Shown here one piece after another: positions 62,248 to 64,000 of a stretch of DNA of 64,000 nt (positions within the stretch are counted from its first letter, which is position 1; every line of letters begins with the position of its first letter). The position numbers and the translations under genes were made by a program. Under the pieces are notes generated by a model. The model saw only the letters and a program-made list of their open reading frames with translations. It did not search any database and was not told the origin of the DNA. The DNA is taken from NCBI GenBank assembly GCA_019637095.1, contig JAHBWG010000048.1, forward strand, positions 1 to 64,000. Reading direction: 5' to 3'. The DNA comes from Sandaracinaceae bacterium (lineage in GTDB: Bacteria; Myxococcota_A; Polyangia; Polyangiales; Sandaracinaceae).

Positions 62248-63384
62248 TCAGTGCCCGGACGGCGCCGCGGGCAGCGACGCGAGCTCGTCCCTCTGCGCGG
62301 CGAGGTTCGGCGGCAGGGCCGCGTACACGTCGTCGAACATGCTCTCGCGCGGCGGCGGCCCGAGGTCCTCGACCGCCTCGATCGCGGCGGCGATCTCCTC
62401 CTCGAGCGAGGCGAGGATCGCGTCGCGCCGCGCGTCGTCGAGCAGCTCCGCCTTGCGCAGGTAGCGCTCGAAGCGCGCGATCGGGTCCTTGGCCGCCCAC
62501 GCCTCGACCTCTTCGGTCTTGCGGTAGCGCGTCGGGTCGTCGCTGGAGCTGTGCGGCCCGATGCGGTAGGTGAGGCACTCGACGAAGCTCGGCCCGCCGC
62601 CCTCGCGCGCGCGCCGCACCGCCTCGTCGAGCGCGGCGTAGACCGCGAGCACGTCGTTGCCGTCGACGCGGCGGCCGGGCATGCCGTACGCGCGCGCCTT
62701 GATCGCGATGGTGCGCGACGCGGTCTGCTTCTCGGTCGGCACGCTGATCGACCAGTGGTTGTTCTGGCAGACGAGCACCGCCGGCACCTTCCAGCGCGCC
62801 GCGAAGGTCATCGCGTGGTGGAAGTCCGGCTGGCTCGTCGCGCCGTCGCCCATGAAGCCCACGCACACGGTGTCGTCGCCGCGCAGCTTCGCCGCGTACG
62901 CCGCGCCGACCGCCTGCGGGATCTGCGGGCCGATGCAGCTCGACCACGACACGTACTGGACGGAGCGGCCCGACATGTGGCTCGGCATCTGCCGCCCCTT
63001 GAGGAGGTCCGCCGAGTTGCCGTAGGCCTGCGCGAGCCACGTCGAGAGCGGGAAGCCGCGCGCGATCATGATCGCGCTCTCGCGCAGCGCCGGGAACACC
63101 CAGTCGCTCGGGCGCGTCGCGAACGCGGTCGCGATCGGCGTCGCCTCCTGGCCGGTGATCGTGCCGAAGAAGCCGACCTTGCCCTGCCGCTGCTTGCCGA
63201 GCATCCGCACGTCGATGCGCCGGATCTTCGAGAGCTCGCGGTACATCGCGAGGAGGGTCTCGTCCGGCAGGAACGGGTCGGTGTCCGGGTCGGCCGAGCC
63301 GTCGTCGCGGATGACGCGGGACAGGCCGAGGAGCGGGTCGTCGGAGGGGGAGAGCATCGGGTGGGGCGCATCCTGCGAAGCCAC
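62248..63384 (-). CDS. 2-oxoacid dehydrogenase E1 alpha subunit (branched-chain type)
   Basis: This 378-residue subunit binds thiamine diphosphate via GDGATSQPDFHHAM...VCQNNHWSIS, the GDG-x-NN motif. RIGPHSSSDDPTRYR is the phosphorylation-loop-like region typical of the branched-chain (BCKDH) branch. It needs a beta partner and a lipoylated E2, neither of which lies in the visible DNA next to it. Branched-chain oxoacid oxidation makes iso-fatty acid primers important in myxobacteria; this role is inference. Start may be GTG at 63384 or ATG at 63357. Confidence 0.92.
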   Translation of the reverse strand: MASQDAPHPMLSPSDDPLLGLSRVIRDDGSADPDTDPFLPDETLLAMYRELSKIRRIDVRMLGKQRQGKVGFFGTITGQEATPIATAFATRPSDWVFPALRESAIMIARGFPLSTWLAQAYGNSADLLKGRQMPSHMSGRSVQYVSWSSCIGPQIPQAVGAAYAAKLRGDDTVCVGFMGDGATSQPDFHHAMTFAARWKVPAVLVCQNNHWSISVPTEKQTASRTIAIKARAYGMPGRRVDGNDVLAVYAALDEAVRRAREGGGPSFVECLTYRIGPHSSSDDPTRYRKTEEVEAWAAKDPIARFERYLRKAELLDDARRDAILASLEEEIAAAIEAVEDLGPPPRESMFDDVYAALPPNLAAQRDELASLPAAPSGH

Positions 63385-63455
63385 CCTCGGCTCGTCAAGG
63401 CATCAGCGGGCGCGCGCGCACGCGGCGGCGCCTGCGCGCGGGCGCCGGCGCCGCG

Positions 63456-64000
63456 TCAATCGAGGATCGGCTCGCACACGCCGGCGACGTCGACGCTGAA
63501 GACGCGCGGCCGCGCCGTGCGATCCGTGGTGGACAATCGCAACTCGACTTGCAGGTAGCGGCCGTCCGGCACGGGGCCCGGCGGCAGGCGGAAGTCCGCC
63601 GGGTTGCCCGGGAACGGGCCGATCCACGCCTGCGCCTCGAGCCCGGCCCGGGTGTCCGCGGTGCGCGCCCACACCTCGACCGCGGTGCTCGCCGGGATCT
63701 CCGCGCGGTAGCTCACGCCGCGCCACGTCTGGGTGCCGCTCTCGCAGCCCTCGACCACGAACCGGTGGCGCCCGCGCGGCTCGGCGAAGACGTTGAGGCC
63801 GAAGCCGATGAAGTCGCTGTAGGTGTACGGGTTCAGGCCGACCGGGTGCTCGGTCCACGTGCCGGCGCCCGGCTCGAGCCGCGCCGCGGAGTTGCTCTCG
63901 AGGCAGATGGCCCACACCGAGCCGTCGAAGCTCACGCCGATGCCGATGGGCTGGCGGCCCGACGGCATGGTGTGCTCGGCGACGAACGACAGATCGGCGA
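63456..64000 (-). CDS. C-terminal part of a beta-propeller/Vgb-like protein, cut by the window end
   Basis: The frame is open to the window edge, so the 5' end is missing; about 181 codons are visible. The first part (PIGIGVSFDGSVWAICLES, then ARLEPGAGTW) is a repeat of the virginiamycin-B-lyase/NHL propeller type. The rest is a beta-sandwich-like domain (VEVWARTADTRAGLEAQAWI; YLQVELRLSTTDRTARPRVF). Similar proteins in myxobacteria are secreted. An internal ATG at 63968 is not the likely start because coding similarity continues upstream of it. Confidence 0.65.
   Translation of the reverse strand, partial: ADLSFVAEHTMPSGRQPIGIGVSFDGSVWAICLESNSAARLEPGAGTWTEHPVGLNPYTYSDFIGFGLNVFAEPRGRHRFVVEGCESGTQTWRGVSYRAEIPASTAVEVWARTADTRAGLEAQAWIGPFPGNPADFRLPPGPVPDGRYLQVELRLSTTDRTARPRVFSVDVAGVCEPILD

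Overview
The window is very GC-rich, densely coded DNA that looks like a myxobacterium, most likely a Sandaracinaceae-type member of the Polyangiales. Supporting signs are Cys-then-hydrophobic-then-Arg tails of the MYXO-CTERM type on two secreted proteases, many lipoproteins with Asp-Ala-Gly-rich linkers, and a bacterial sterol pathway. That placement is inference; no rRNA or tRNA gene is present to confirm it.

Region 1 (about 120-18842) is a sterol biosynthesis locus. Eleven genes run leftward as one tight unit: class II HMG-CoA reductase, a degenerate SDR, a geranylgeranyl-reductase-type flavoprotein, an epoxidase-like/oxidosqualene cyclase fusion, a C14 sterol reductase (ERG24 family), a squalene epoxidase/cyclase-like/squalene synthase fusion, an ERG2/sigma-1-receptor-type sterol isomerase, a di-iron sterol hydroxylase/desaturase, a CYP51-ferredoxin fusion, an aldehyde dehydrogenase and a GMC oxidoreductase. 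A polyprenyl diphosphate synthase diverges on the other strand. Three palindromes lie between the divergent promoters. Together they cover the steps from HMG-CoA (minus the mevalonate-to-IPP enzymes) through squalene, oxidosqualene and the cyclised sterol to 14-demethylated, 14-reduced, Delta8-isomerised products. The two large fusions share an epoxidase-cyclase layout in which opposite halves look degenerate.

Region 2 (about 19165-43431) is mostly cell-envelope and secreted hydrolases: an M36 metalloprotease, a PhoD-like phosphatase, an M19-like dipeptidase, a trypsin-like protease, an M1 aminopeptidase and a triple FAS1 lipoprotein. Mixed in are a universal stress protein, a Uma2 nuclease, a two-domain kinase, RecQ, an alpha/beta hydrolase and a GTPase.

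Region 3 (about 43615-54609) holds a putative cysteine-hydrolase lipoprotein, a benzoate-CoA-ligase-like enzyme, a creatininase-family protein, a paired large/small acyl-CoA dehydrogenase, a linalool-dehydratase-like membrane protein, LipB and a small MscS channel.

Region 4 (about 54681-64000) holds a MacB-type ABC transporter with its adaptor, a beta-helix lipoprotein, and E3 and E1-alpha of a 2-oxoacid dehydrogenase complex. A gene cut by the window end closes it.

Two patterns cut across the regions. A family of hairpin elements sits in 3'-to-3' gaps and supplies the stop codon of flanking genes. Many genes carry a TA-N3-T hexamer 6-11 nt before the start codon, which suggests leaderless transcripts. 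No transposase, prophage, CRISPR array or stable RNA gene was seen.
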